In this document: in pieces, positions 1-11,840 of the stretch
Position numbering within the stretch: the first letter of the stretch is position 1
Layout of the letters: the number at the start of each line of letters is the position of its first letter
Assembly (NCBI GenBank): GCA_963792675.1
Contig: CAWBWT010000002.1
Span: 930,001 to 994,000, forward strand
Length of the DNA: 64,000 bases
Source of the DNA: JBBROS01 sp963792675
Lineage (GTDB): Bacteria > Pseudomonadota > Alphaproteobacteria > Acetobacterales > Acetobacteraceae
Direction: 5' to 3'
Position numbers and translations under genes: made by a program
Notes under the pieces: generated by a model
Databases searched by the model: none
Told to the model about the DNA's origin: nothing
Seen by the model: only the letters and a program-made list of their open reading frames with translations

Positions 1-93
1 TGCCTCGCGTGAACGTGCCGTGTTCAGCCGGGCTCGGGTGTGGCGGTTTGATGAAGGTGAGACGCGAACGGCGGAGCAGGGTATGGGGAATGC

Positions 94-795
94 ATGGTGC
101 TGACGCGCGATTTGCTCGAGAACGGCGGCCTGCTGCGGATGATCGCCGAGACGTCCCCGACGCTGCCGGTGCTGACAGAGGCGGAGCGGGCGGCGTCGCT
201 GGCGGCGACCCTGGCGCAGCGCCCGCCCGAAGATCGTGCCCGCCGGGCTGGGGTGTGGCTGTTCGCCTATGGCTCGCTGATCTGGAACCCCGCCATCGCC
301 TTCGCCGAGCGCCGTTTCGCCCGCATCCATGGCTGGCACCGCGCCTTCTGCCTTTCGACCCATGCCGGCCGCGGCACGCCGGAAGAGCCCGGCCTCGTGC
401 TGGGCCTGGACCGCGGCGGCGCCTGCGCCGGGGCGGCGTTCCGCGTCGAGGAGTCGCTGGTCGAGACCGAGCTTGCCTTGCTGTGGCAGCGGGAGATGCT
501 GTCCGGCAGCTATGTGCCGCGCTGGGTGCCGGTGCGCGGCGCCGACGGCGTGGCGTTCGCCCGCGCCGTGACGTTCACCATCAAGCGCGAGGGGCCGTTC
601 TACACGGCGCGGCTGCCGCGGGCGGAGTTGGTGCGGCGTTTGGCGACGGCGCGGGGCGCGTTGGGGACCAGCGCCGAGTACCTGACGCGAACGCGGGACG
701 GGCTGCGGTCGCTGGGGATCCGGGACCGCTGGGTGGAGGGCTTGGCGCGGGAGGTTGAGGCGGGTCCGGGGCCGCTGGCCCCTTCACGCGCATAG
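94..795 (+). CDS. ChaC-like gamma-glutamylcyclotransferase
   Basis: The 233-residue product matches the ChaC family of glutathione-specific gamma-glutamylcyclotransferases, cytosolic enzymes that split glutathione into 5-oxoproline and Cys-Gly. The substrate-binding loop FAYGSLIWNP is at residues 57-66. The glutamate in LWQREMLSGSYVPRWVPV is the likely catalytic acid. Length is normal for the family, with about 45 extra N-terminal residues before the fold. The ATG is preceded by a GGGGA ribosome-binding site at good spacing. It stands alone in front of the helicase locus. The family assignment is strong; substrate specificity (glutathione or another gamma-glutamyl amine) is inferred. Confidence 0.9.
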   Translation: MVLTRDLLENGGLLRMIAETSPTLPVLTEAERAASLAATLAQRPPEDRARRAGVWLFAYGSLIWNPAIAFAERRFARIHGWHRAFCLSTHAGRGTPEEPGLVLGLDRGGACAGAAFRVEESLVETELALLWQREMLSGSYVPRWVPVRGADGVAFARAVTFTIKREGPFYTARLPRAELVRRLATARGALGTSAEYLTRTRDGLRSLGIRDRWVEGLAREVEAGPGPLAPSRA

Positions 796-850
796 CGTGC
801 TTCGCAGGACGGGTTGAGGGTAGCGCCCTCATTCTTCTAGACTCTTTCCC

Positions 851-2762
851 ATGTCTCCGGCCCTCCGCTCCCACCAGCGCCAGCTTGCCAGCGTGGTCGC
901 CGCCATCGCCGCCGGGGAAACCGACGCCCGCGACCTGCTCGCCGCCGTCACCCCGGGCGGCGGCAAGTCGCTGCTGCCGGTGCTTGCCGCCGCGACGCTG
1001 ATCCGGGCCGGTGTCGTGGAGCGCGTCGTGTGGGTGGTGCCGCGCGACAGCTTGCGGCTGCAGGCCGAGGAGGCATTCGCCGACCCGGCGTGGCGCACTG
1101 CGCTCGGCCACAGCGTCACGGTGCGCGCGGCGGACAACACGCCCGACCCGGCGCGCGGCCTGTCCGGTTATGTGACCACGTTCCAGGGCGTGGCCGCCGC
1201 CCCTGGCCTGCATCTGGGCGAGTTGCGGCGGCATCGCACCTTGCTCGTGCTGGACGAGGTCCACCACCTTCCGTCGCTCGCCGACGTGGATCCGGCCGCG
1301 GTGTCCCTGGCGGCGAACCCGGACGACGAGGCGGCCAGCGCCTGGTCGGAGGCGATGCTGCCGCTGCTGGAATGCGCCGCAGTGCGGCTGCTGCTGTCGG
1401 GTACGCTGCAGCGGGCGGACGGCAAGGGCATCTTGTGGCTGCCCTACCGCAAGGGGCCGCGCGCCGGGACGCGCGAGGTCGAGTTGGACGCACCGGGCTG
1501 GGCGGTGGTCGGCTACTCCCGGGCGCAGGCTTTGGCCGAGCGCGCGGTGCTGCCGCTGCGCTTCGGCGCGCTCGACGGGGAGGCGAGCTGGAGGGACGAA
1601 GTCGGGCGCCGAACTGGGGCCGCACCGGTTGGCGGCGCCGCACCCGCAGGAAACCACCCGGCCGGCGCTGTTCACCGCGTTGCGCACCGGTTTCGCTGAA
1701 GCGCTGCTGCGGCAGGCGTTCCTCGCCATCCGCGATCTGCGCACACGCCGGCGGCAACAGCGCGGCTTGGCCGCCGATGCGGTCGCGCGGGGCCTTGGCA
1801 AGCTGCTGGTGGTGGCGCCGGACCAGGCGACGGCGAAGCATTATTTGGACGTGCTGCAGCGCTGGCTGCCGGCCGGGCAGGGCGCGCGCTCGGCCCAGCT
1901 CGCGACGTCGGACACGCCGCGCGCGCACGAGATCCTGGCCGCGTTCCGGCTGCAACCGGAGCCCTCGGTCCTGGTCACGGTGGCGATGGCCTATGAAGGC
2001 CTGGACGCGCCCGAGGTCGCCGTGGTCGCCGCCCTGACCCACATCCGCTCACGGCCCTGGCTCGAGCAGATGGTGGCGCGCGCGACCCGGGTCGATCCCC
2101 ACGCGGGCCCGTATGCCGAGCAGCGGGCGGTGGTGTTCCACCCCGACGACCCGCTATTTGCGCAGTTCCGCCGCCGCATCGAGACCGAGCAGGGCACGCT
2201 GGCCCGGCACCGCCGCGGCGGCGGCCGGCAGCCGGGCCTGCCGTTATGGCTGCTGGACCAGTTGCCGGACCCGCCGGACGGCATCGTGCCGCTGCACTCC
2301 AACGCGCTGGCGCTGCGGTTCGACACCGTGCGGCCCGGCCCCGACCTGGCGATGCGGCGCCCGGAGCAGGATGCGGTGCAGTCCGAGCTGGTCGAGGTGC
2401 CGTCGGCGGCCGAGCGGCGGCTGCGGATCCGGCTCGGCGAAATGGTGGCGTCGCAGGCGGTGGAGGACGAGGCCGGCCGCGCCGGGCTGCGCGGCGGGGT
2501 CAGCGGGGCGGGGTTATACCACCGCTACAACGCGGTGCTGAAGCGCATCGCCGGCAATAAGAGCCGGGCGGCCATGCAGCTCGCCGAGCTGGAAGCGGCG
2601 GCCGCCTGGCTCGAGCGCAACCGGCTGTCCGAGCATTTGCATCTGCTGGAGGGCGACACTCGCTATGCCTGGACCGCCCGCAAGCGGGGCGAGTGGACGC
2701 CGCCTGTGGGGCGCGACGTGCGCTCGGTCGGTCCGGTCCGATCGGATACCGGCGACGGCTAG
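851..2762 (+). CDS. DEAD/DEAH-box helicase family protein, frameshifted
   Basis: This is one superfamily 2 helicase spread over two frames. The N-terminal frame (851 to about 1605) carries the Walker A-like VTPGGGKS and the DEVH box in LVLDEVHHL. The C-terminal frame (about 1609 to 2762) carries helicase domain 2, with VTVAMAYEGLDAP and a motif VI-like MVARATRVDP. The frames join smoothly if one base is added or removed near 1605-1610, restoring ...DEVG-AELGPHRLAAPHPQ.... The intact protein would be about 636 residues. Its substrate is unknown; the domain layout resembles stand-alone DNA repair or phage-type helicases. Either a sequencing indel or a recent pseudogene would explain it. Both halves keep their motifs, which favours an indel. 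Confidence 0.75.
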
Positions 2763-2867
2763 GGGCGGCCGATCAACCTGACGCATTGGCTGCTTCCGGG
2801 GCCCCCTCGACCGATTCCGGGACGTGGGATATCGCCGATTGCCGCGTCCGTGTGCTAGGTTGCAGCC

Positions 2868-3437
2868 ATGAACGTTGCCCTGCGCCGGCCGATGTCGCTC
2901 GACGAGTTCCTGGCCTGGGAGCGCCTGCAGGAGTTGCGCTACGAGTTCGACGGCGTGCGCATCGTCGCGATGACGGGCGGCACGATCGAGCACAGTGTGA
3001 TCGCGACTAACCTCGTGATCACTCTGCAGCCCCGGTTGCGCAGTGGCCCATGCCGGGCTTTTCGCAGCGACCTCAAGATCATCGTCGCGGGTCGCGTGCG
3101 CTACCCCGATGCGGTGGTGACCTGCAGCCCACCGGAGCAGGGAACCGACATCATCCCAAAGCCTGTTATCGTTTTCGAGGTGCTGTCGCCGAGCGCTGCC
3201 GCCGTCGATCGGATTGAGAAGAACGAGGAATACCGCGCCACCCCCTCCATCCAGCGTTACGTGATGCTCGAGCAAACCCGACAGGCCGCGACCGTGTTCG
3301 CGCGCGTCGGGGAGGACTGGGTGGGCCACGTGCTGACCGGCGCCGCCATGCTCGCCATGCCGGAGATCGGTGTCGAGCTGCCATTGGCGGACCTCTACAC
3401 GGATATCGAGTTTCCGCCACCCGACCCGGCGCCGTAG
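2868..3437 (+). CDS. Uma2 family (DUF820) putative endonuclease
   Basis: The 189-residue product matches the Uma2/DUF820 family, restriction endonuclease-like PD-(D/E)xK proteins of unknown role common in cyanobacteria and alphaproteobacteria. The opening MSLDEFLAWE and the core with RYPDAVVTC, VFEVLSPS and a following RIEKNEEY are typical; the PD, the Glu of FEV and a nearby Lys would be the metal and catalytic residues. Length is normal. No partner gene is evident, and it is not in an obvious operon with the flanking helicase or hydrolase. Function beyond the nuclease fold is unknown. Confidence 0.85.
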   Translation: MNVALRRPMSLDEFLAWERLQELRYEFDGVRIVAMTGGTIEHSVIATNLVITLQPRLRSGPCRAFRSDLKIIVAGRVRYPDAVVTCSPPEQGTDIIPKPVIVFEVLSPSAAAVDRIEKNEEYRATPSIQRYVMLEQTRQAATVFARVGEDWVGHVLTGAAMLAMPEIGVELPLADLYTDIEFPPPDPAP

Positions 3438-3506
3438 CGTCCGGGGGTTCGACAGCGGCCGCGACCCGGCGCAAACTCGGCCGCCTCGATCGGCGGAGAA
3501 GCAGCG

Positions 3507-4661
3507 ATGACCCATGATCTGGTCCTGAAGAACGGCCGCGTGCTGGACCCCGGCAGCGGGCGCGACGAGGTGACCGACATCGCGTTTACCGGCGGCAAGG
3601 TGGCGGCGGTCGGCGCCGGGCTGCAGGGCCGGGCCGAGCGCGACGTCGCGGGCTGCGTCGTCATGCCCGGCAACATCGACTTCCACACCCACGTCTATTG
3701 GGGCGGCACCTCGATCAGCATCGACGCCGATGCGCTCGCCCGCCGCTGCGGCACCACAACCTGGCTCGACGTCGGCTCGGCCGGCCCCGGCAACTTCGCC
3801 GGCTTCCGCAAGCACGTGATGGAGGAAAGCCAGACCCGCATCCTCGCCTACCTGCACGTGAGCCATGCCGGCATCTTCGCCTTCTCGCATTCGGTGATGG
3901 TCGGCGAAAGCCAGGACATGCGGCTGATGGACACCGCGACCTGCGCCGCGGTCGCACGCGACAACCCGGACCTGATCCGCGGCATCAAGGTGCGGGTCGG
4001 CGCCAACACCAGCGGCGTCAACGGCATCGCGCCGCTCTATCACGCGCTGGAAGCAGCCGACCGCGCCGGGCTGCCGGTGATGTGTCACATCGACCGGCCG
4101 CCGCCGCGCTACACCGACGTGCTGGCCGAACTGCGGCCCGGCGACACGCTGACCCATTGCTTCAAGCCATTCCCCAACGCCCCCTGCACCGCCGACGGCA
4201 CGGTGAAGGAGGCGTGCTGGCAGGCGCGCGAGCGCGGCGTGATGTTCGACATCGGCCACGGCAAGGGCTCGTTCGACTTCGACGTGGCCGAGGCGATGCT
4301 GCGCGCCGGCTTCCCGCCCGATATCATCAGCTCGGACGTCCACGTGCTGTGCATCGACGGCCCGGCCTACGACAACATGGAAACCATGAGCAAATTTCTG
4401 GCTCTTGGCATGGAGCTGCCGGACATCGTCCGCGCCGTCACCGCCACACCGGCAAAGGTGCTGAAGCGACCGGACCTCGGCGACCTGTCGGCCGGCAGCA
4501 CCGGCGACGCGACCGTGATGCGGATCGAAGAAGGGCGATTCACCTTCACCGACGTGTCGGACAAGACCCGCACCGGGCGGCAGCGGTTCGCGCTCGACAG
4601 CGTGGTGGTGGCGGGCAAGCTGTGGCACGCGGCCGACCAGCAGGCGCTCGCGGCGGATTGA
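3507..4661 (+). CDS. Amidohydrolase/deacetylase family metallohydrolase
   Basis: This is a 384-residue member of the amidohydrolase superfamily (TIM-barrel metallohydrolases such as dihydroorotases, hydantoinases and N-acyl-amino-acid deacetylases). The metal-binding HxH is at residues 60-62 (DFHTHVYWGG). A likely carboxylated lysine lies in RGIKVRVG, followed by histidines in MCHID and LTHCFKP and the catalytic aspartate in SSDVHV. It begins with the usual N-terminal beta domain (LKNGRVLDPGSG) and ends with a second beta segment. The natural substrate is not clear; a cyclic or acylated amide is the best guess. It lies 43 bp before uvrB on the same strand. Confidence 0.85.
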   Translation: MTHDLVLKNGRVLDPGSGRDEVTDIAFTGGKVAAVGAGLQGRAERDVAGCVVMPGNIDFHTHVYWGGTSISIDADALARRCGTTTWLDVGSAGPGNFAGFRKHVMEESQTRILAYLHVSHAGIFAFSHSVMVGESQDMRLMDTATCAAVARDNPDLIRGIKVRVGANTSGVNGIAPLYHALEAADRAGLPVMCHIDRPPPRYTDVLAELRPGDTLTHCFKPFPNAPCTADGTVKEACWQARERGVMFDIGHGKGSFDFDVAEAMLRAGFPPDIISSDVHVLCIDGPAYDNMETMSKFLALGMELPDIVRAVTATPAKVLKRPDLGDLSAGSTGDATVMRIEEGRFTFTDVSDKTRTGRQRFALDSVVVAGKLWHAADQQALAAD

Positions 4662-4704
4662 CCAACAGGCTGGTTTTAGCGCCGGGCGGAACTATCTTCG
4701 GCTG

Positions 4705-6909
<2,205 letters not shown>

Positions 6910-7051
6910 GGCCGACTCGGACGCCTCAGCGGCCGGCCTCTCCAGTTAACGGCTAGCAACACACCGCTGGGGCACCCGCGCCCGAACTGCCTCGATAAGC
7001 GGCCGTTGCGCGAACGCACAAAGCTGTGAACGGAGACCGTTTCAGTTTCGT

Positions 7052-7079
7052 TTGCAAAAACGTACCGGATCGTTAATAA
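7052..7079 (+). promoter_or_regulatory. Promoter of the diguanylate cyclase gene
   Basis: A sigma-70-like pair, TTGCAA at 7052-7057 and TAATAA at 7074-7079, is separated by 16 bases inside the only AT-rich stretch of the 204-base gap after uvrB. It lies 35 bases before the ATG of the diguanylate cyclase. The assignment is by pattern only. Confidence 0.55.
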
Positions 7080-7096
7080 ATGCTTTTGTAACGATC
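7068..7096. promoter_or_regulatory. Inverted repeat overlapping the -10 element (operator candidate)
   Basis: GATCGTTA at 7068-7075 is repeated exactly in inverse orientation as TAACGATC at 7089-7096, with a 13-base spacer. The left arm overlaps the predicted -10 element. Arm length and position suit a dimeric repressor, although an mRNA leader hairpin is also possible. No matching site was noticed elsewhere in the window. Confidence 0.45.
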
Positions 7097-7113
7097 TGCC
7101 GAGTTCCCTTTAT

Positions 7114-8712
7114 ATGCCTTGGTGTTGGCCGAAGACGGCGGTGGAAGACGCATCGGCGAGCGGATTGGATCCGTCGGCCCCGCGCGCGATCTGGCTGCTG
7201 ACGCTGCTTGGATTGACGGTCGCCATCAGCATGCTGCTGCTCGGCGCCGCGGCGCTGTTCGACGCGCGGCGCGACACCTGGCTGCAATCCCACAAGGCGC
7301 TGCAGAACCTGGCGACGGCGCTGGAGCGGGACGTCGAGCGAACGATGCAGGCCGGCGACCTATCGCTGCAGGGCACGGTCGAGGCGTTGCAACATCCCGG
7401 GCTCGATCGCCTCGATCCCGAGTTGAGGCAGCTGGCCTTGTTCGACCGAGCGGCCGCGACCGAGATGCTCGGCCCGGTGCTGGTGCTGGACGAGGACGGC
7501 AATGTCGTCGCCGATTCGGCGTCGGTCCGCCCACGGCAGGCCAACCTCGCCGACCGGGACGACTTCGCGCTGCTGCGCGATCAGCCGGCCGCCGGGCTGG
7601 TCGTCAGCCGGCCGTTCCGCAACGGCTTGGACGGCGGCGACCCGAGCATCGCCATCAGCCGGCGGCGCCCATCCGCGGACGGGCGGTTCGCCGGGGTGGT
7701 GATCGCGACAATCCGGCTGACCTATTTCAGGGACCTGTTCGCCAACCTCGATTTGGGCCCGCACGGCTCCGTCGCGATGGCGCATGCCGATGGCCGGATG
7801 GTGCTGCGCCAGCCGCATCGCGAGATCGACCTCGACTGGAACATCGCCAACCGCGACATGTTCGAACGCTACGCGCACGAGCCCGCCGGCATGTTCGTCA
7901 GCACGTCCAGCATCGACGGCGTGGAGCGGCTGTTCGCGTTCCGCCGCATCGGCTCGCTGCCGCTGACGGTCGTGGTGGCGCAGTCGGTGGCCGACATCTT
8001 CGCCCCGTGGTGGCGCAAGGCGGCCGGCATCGGCTCCATCCTGCTGGTCCTGTCCGGCGCGACCGTGGTGCTGAGCCTGCTGTTCCGCACGGAGATGGCG
8101 CGTCGGCTGGCGGCGGAGGCGACGCTGCTGCGGACGGCCGGGCAGCTGTCGGTGATGGCGACCACCGACAGCTTGACTGGCCTCGCCAACCGCCGCGCGT
8201 TCGAGACCGAACTGTCGCAGGAATGGAAGCGGGCGGCGCGGGACCGCACACCGCTCTCGCTGCTGATCCTCGATGCGGACTGGTTCAAGCTCTACAACGA
8301 CCGCTACGGGCACCAGGACGGGGACGAAGTGCTGCGGCAGGTCGCCGGCTGCATCGCCGCCAGCGCCAGCCGTCCCGGCGACCTCGGCGCCCGCTACGGC
8401 GGCGAGGAGTTCGTCGTCCTGCTGCCCGACACCGACCTCGCGGGTGCTGCCAGCACGGCGCACCGGCTGTGCGCGGCTGTCGCCGGGATGGCGATCCAGC
8501 ACGAAGGCAGCCCGCTCGGGCACGTTTCCGTCAGCGTCGGCGCCGCGGTGGCTTACCCCGGCCGCGACGAAAGCGACCGTAAGCTGCTGCGGCAGGCGGA
8601 CGCCGCGCTCTACGAGGCCAAGCGCCGCGGCCGGGCCCGCGTCTGCGTCGCCGAGCGCGGGGAGAGCTCGCTCGTCGATGGCATCGCTCAGGTGTTGGTG
8701 GCCGGCGACTGA
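7114..8712 (+). CDS. Membrane-anchored diguanylate cyclase (sensor-GGDEF)
   Basis: The protein makes the second messenger c-di-GMP from two GTP. It has an N-terminal transmembrane helix (about residues 29-48), a periplasmic Cache-like sensor region (VLVLDEDGNVVADS onward), a second transmembrane helix near residues 305-328, and a C-terminal GGDEF domain with an active GGEEF at 429-433. An inhibitory RxxD site (RPGD, 420-423) sits exactly five residues before it, so product inhibition is likely. No EAL domain is present. The ATG at 7114 has a weak ribosome-binding site, so a nearby GTG is possible. The 3' end overlaps the convergent RND gene by 25 bases. Confidence 0.92.
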   Translation: MPWCWPKTAVEDASASGLDPSAPRAIWLLTLLGLTVAISMLLLGAAALFDARRDTWLQSHKALQNLATALERDVERTMQAGDLSLQGTVEALQHPGLDRLDPELRQLALFDRAAATEMLGPVLVLDEDGNVVADSASVRPRQANLADRDDFALLRDQPAAGLVVSRPFRNGLDGGDPSIAISRRRPSADGRFAGVVIATIRLTYFRDLFANLDLGPHGSVAMAHADGRMVLRQPHREIDLDWNIANRDMFERYAHEPAGMFVSTSSIDGVERLFAFRRIGSLPLTVVVAQSVADIFAPWWRKAAGIGSILLVLSGATVVLSLLFRTEMARRLAAEATLLRTAGQLSVMATTDSLTGLANRRAFETELSQEWKRAARDRTPLSLLILDADWFKLYNDRYGHQDGDEVLRQVAGCIAASASRPGDLGARYGGEEFVVLLPDTDLAGAASTAHRLCAAVAGMAIQHEGSPLGHVSVSVGAAVAYPGRDESDRKLLRQADAALYEAKRRGRARVCVAERGESSLVDGIAQVLVAGD

Positions 8713-11700
8713 ACCCGTCCGACCGGGTGCGGGCGCGGCCCCGGCGGATCCGGCGAGACCGGCCGGACCGAGGCCGCCGCCTCGCGCGGCGTCAGCAGCC
8801 GGGCGGCGTGCCGGGCGACGAAGCCGGAGAGGTCGTCCATGACCGTGTAAAAGGACGGCACGAACACCAGGCTCAGCAGCGTGGACACGATCAGCCCACC
8901 GATCACCCCGATCGCCATCGGCGAACGGAACTCGCCGCCGTCGCCGATGCCGAGCGCGCTGGGGATCATGCCGGCGACCATCGCCACCGTCGTCATGACG
9001 ATCGGCCGCGCCCGCTTGCGGCCGGCATCGAGGATCGCGTCCGCGCGGCCCATGCCCTCGGCCCGGCGCTCGATCGCATAATCCACCAGCATGATCGCGT
9101 TCTTGGTGACGATGCCCATCAGCATCAGGATGCCGATCACCACCGGCATGCTGATCGGCTGCCCGGTTAGCAGCAAAGCGAGGATCACGCCACCGAGGCA
9201 GAGCGGCAGGCTGAGCAGGATGGTGATCGGCTGGAACACGCTGCCGAACAGCAGCACCAGCACGCCGAGCACGATGGTGATGCCGGCGCCCATCGCCATC
9301 GCGAAGCCGGCGAACACCTCGCCCATGATCTCGGCGTCGCCGCCCTGCTGCACCCGCACGCCAGGCGGCAGCGCCTTGGCCGCCGGCAGTTCGATCGCCT
9401 GCTGCATCGCCGCGCCCAGCGCCAGGCCGCGCGCGAGGTCGGCGCCCAGCACCACGCGGCGGACGCGATCGTAGCGCTCGATGCTGGCCGGGCCCTGGCC
9501 GAGGCCCAGGTCGGCGACGGCAAGCAGCGGCACGGCGAGGCCGCCGGCGCCGACCACCGGCAACGCGGCCAGCGCGTCGAGGTCGGAACGCACCGACAGC
9601 TTCGATTGCACCCGGATCGGGATCAGCCGGTCGCCGTCGCGGAACTTCGCCAGGTTGGTGCTGACGTCGCCGATGGTGGCCACGCGCACGGCGTCGCTGA
9701 TCGCCTCGGTGCTGACGCCGAACCGAGCCGCCTCGTCGAGCCGCGGCGTAACCCGGATCTCCGGCCGGTCGGCGCCGGCCGACGGCGCCACGTTGCCGAA
9801 GCCCGGCAGCCGGCGCATGCCGCTTTCCATCGCCGCCACCCCATCCGCCAGCGCCGCCGGATCGTCGCCCAGGATGGTCAAGGCGAGTTCCCGCTCGCCG
9901 CGATCGTTGACGAACCAGCCGCGCACGTCGGGCACGGCGGCCAGGCGCTCGGTCAGCTCCTGCTCGATCTGCTTCTGCGAGCGGCTGCGCTCGCCCTTCA
10001 GCACCGTGTTGACGATCATCGCCGCCCGGCGCACCTCGGGCGACACGCCGGTCGGCGTGGTGCCGCCGACCACCAGCACGGTCGTCACCTCCGGCACTTG
10101 GCGGAAGCTCGCGACGATGCGGTCGGTGGCGGCCCTTGTGTCGTCCAGCGTCGAACCCGGCGGCAGCTCGAGCGACAAGGTGATGCGGCTCTGGTCGGCG
10201 GCCGGGATGAAGCCGGTCGGCAGCAGCGTGGTGGACCAGATCGAGGCGGCGAAGGCGGCGACCCCGCCGACCAGCGTCAACCCCCGCCAGCGCAGCGTCC
10301 CGCGCAGGAATCTCGTGTATCCGCGCATCAAGGCGCCGTCGTGCACGACATGATGCCCGGTCGGGACCATCAGGTAGGCGGCCATCAGCGGGGTGATCAG
10401 CCGCGCCACCAGCAGCGAGGCGATCACCGCCGCCGCCACCGTCAGGCCGAACTGCTTGAAGTATTGCCCGGCGATGCCGCCCATGAAGCTGACCGGCGCG
10501 AACACCGCGACGATGGTGCAGGTGATCGCCATCACCGCCAGGCCGATCTCGTCGGCGGCTTCGATCGCGGCCTCGTAGGGGCGCTTACCCATGCGGATAT
10601 GACGGACGATGTTCTCGATCTCGACGATCGCGTCATCCACCAGGATCCCGGTCACGAGCGTGATCGCGAGCAAGCTGACGAAGTTCAGCGAGAAGCCCAT
10701 CAGCTCCATCGCCGCGAAGGCGGGGATTACCGACAGGGGCAGGGCAACCGCCGACAGCAGCGTGGCCCGCCAATCGCGCAGGAACAGCAGCACGACGAGG
10801 GTGGCCAGCGCCGCGCCCTCGAGCAGCCCGTGCATGGCCGACAAGAAGCTGCCGCGGGTGGCGCGGACGCCGTCGTCAATGAGGGAGAACGTCGCTTCCG
10901 GGTGGGCGGCGCCCAGCTTGGCCAGGCGTGCGGCGACCGCGTCCGCCACCGTCACGTCGCTGGCGCCCTTGGCGCGATAGATGGCGAAGCTCACCACCGG
11001 GGTGCTGCCATCGAGCCGGGCGAAGTTGCGCGGTTCCTCGTAGGTGTCCTCGACGCTGCCGAGCTCGGCCAGCCGCACCTCGCGCCCGCCGGGCAGCACG
11101 ATGCGGGTCGCTTCCAGCTGCGGCAAGGTGCGGGCGCCGGCCAGGGTGCGGATGGTCTGCTCCTGCGCGCCAAGCTCGCCGCGGCCGCCCGACATGTCGG
11201 CGCTGGTGGCGCGCAGCTGGGCGTTGACCGCGCCCGCGGTAATGCCGAGCGAGGCTAGCCGGTCGGGGTCGAGGTTGACCCGGATTTCGCGGGTCACGCC
11301 GCCGATGCGCTGGACCCGGCCGACGCCGGCCACGCCCTGCAGCTCGCGCAGCACGGTATCGTCCACGAACCAGGACAGGCCTTCCAGCGTCATCGCCGGC
11401 GCCGTCACGGCGTAGGTCTGGATGGACTGGCCGACGACGTCGATGCGCTCGATGATCGGCTCGTCGATGCCGCGCGGCAGGTCGGAGCGAATCTTCGCGA
11501 CCGCATCGCGCACGTCGTTCAGCGCCCGGTCGCTGCTGACCTCGAGCCGCAGCTCGATCACCGTCTGGCTGCTGCCATCGGTGACGGTGCTGGTGGTGTG
11601 CTTGACGCCGGTGACGTTGGCGACCGCGTCCTCGACCTTCTTGGTGACCTGGGCTTCCAGCTCGGACGGCGCCGCGCCCTGCTGCGTGACGGTGACGGCA

Positions 11701-11840
11701 ACGACCGGCACGTCTACGTTGGGCGCGCGGGTGATCGGCAGCAGATGGAACGACACCAGGCCGACGAGGGTCAGCACGGCGAACAGCACCAGCGGCGGGA
11801 TCGGGCGGCGGATCGCCGCGCCGGAGATGTTCCAGGCCAC
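8688..11840 (-). CDS. RND family efflux transporter, inner-membrane permease
   Basis: This 1050-residue AcrB/MexB-type protein uses the proton gradient to export drugs or other hydrophobic compounds through a tripartite envelope pump. The family layout is complete: an N-terminal helix after MAWNISGAAIRRPIPP, two large periplasmic loops and 12 predicted helices. The proton-relay aspartates are in TGILVDDAIVEIEN of helix 4. The second half repeats the pattern (LFGSVFQPITILLSLPL, GIVTKNAIMLVDYAIE). The start codon directly follows the stop of the TetR-adaptor fusion gene, so the two are co-transcribed. No TolC/OprM-type outer-membrane gene is present, so that partner must be encoded elsewhere. 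Substrate is unknown. Confidence 0.95.
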   Translation of the reverse strand: MAWNISGAAIRRPIPPLVLFAVLTLVGLVSFHLLPITRAPNVDVPVVAVTVTQQGAAPSELEAQVTKKVEDAVANVTGVKHTTSTVTDGSSQTVIELRLEVSSDRALNDVRDAVAKIRSDLPRGIDEPIIERIDVVGQSIQTYAVTAPAMTLEGLSWFVDDTVLRELQGVAGVGRVQRIGGVTREIRVNLDPDRLASLGITAGAVNAQLRATSADMSGGRGELGAQEQTIRTLAGARTLPQLEATRIVLPGGREVRLAELGSVEDTYEEPRNFARLDGSTPVVSFAIYRAKGASDVTVADAVAARLAKLGAAHPEATFSLIDDGVRATRGSFLSAMHGLLEGAALATLVVLLFLRDWRATLLSAVALPLSVIPAFAAMELMGFSLNFVSLLAITLVTGILVDDAIVEIENIVRHIRMGKRPYEAAIEAADEIGLAVMAITCTIVAVFAPVSFMGGIAGQYFKQFGLTVAAAVIASLLVARLITPLMAAYLMVPTGHHVVHDGALMRGYTRFLRGTLRWRGLTLVGGVAAFAASIWSTTLLPTGFIPAADQSRITLSLELPPGSTLDDTRAATDRIVASFRQVPEVTTVLVVGGTTPTGVSPEVRRAAMIVNTVLKGERSRSQKQIEQELTERLAAVPDVRGWFVNDRGERELALTILGDDPAALADGVAAMESGMRRLPGFGNVAPSAGADRPEIRVTPRLDEAARFGVSTEAISDAVRVATIGDVSTNLAKFRDGDRLIPIRVQSKLSVRSDLDALAALPVVGAGGLAVPLLAVADLGLGQGPASIERYDRVRRVVLGADLARGLALGAAMQQAIELPAAKALPPGVRVQQGGDAEIMGEVFAGFAMAMGAGITIVLGVLVLLFGSVFQPITILLSLPLCLGGVILALLLTGQPISMPVVIGILMLMGIVTKNAIMLVDYAIERRAEGMGRADAILDAGRKRARPIVMTTVAMVAGMIPSALGIGDGGEFRSPMAIGVIGGLIVSTLLSLVFVPSFYTVMDDLSGFVARHAARLLTPREAAASVRPVSPDPPGPRPHPVGRVQSPATNT

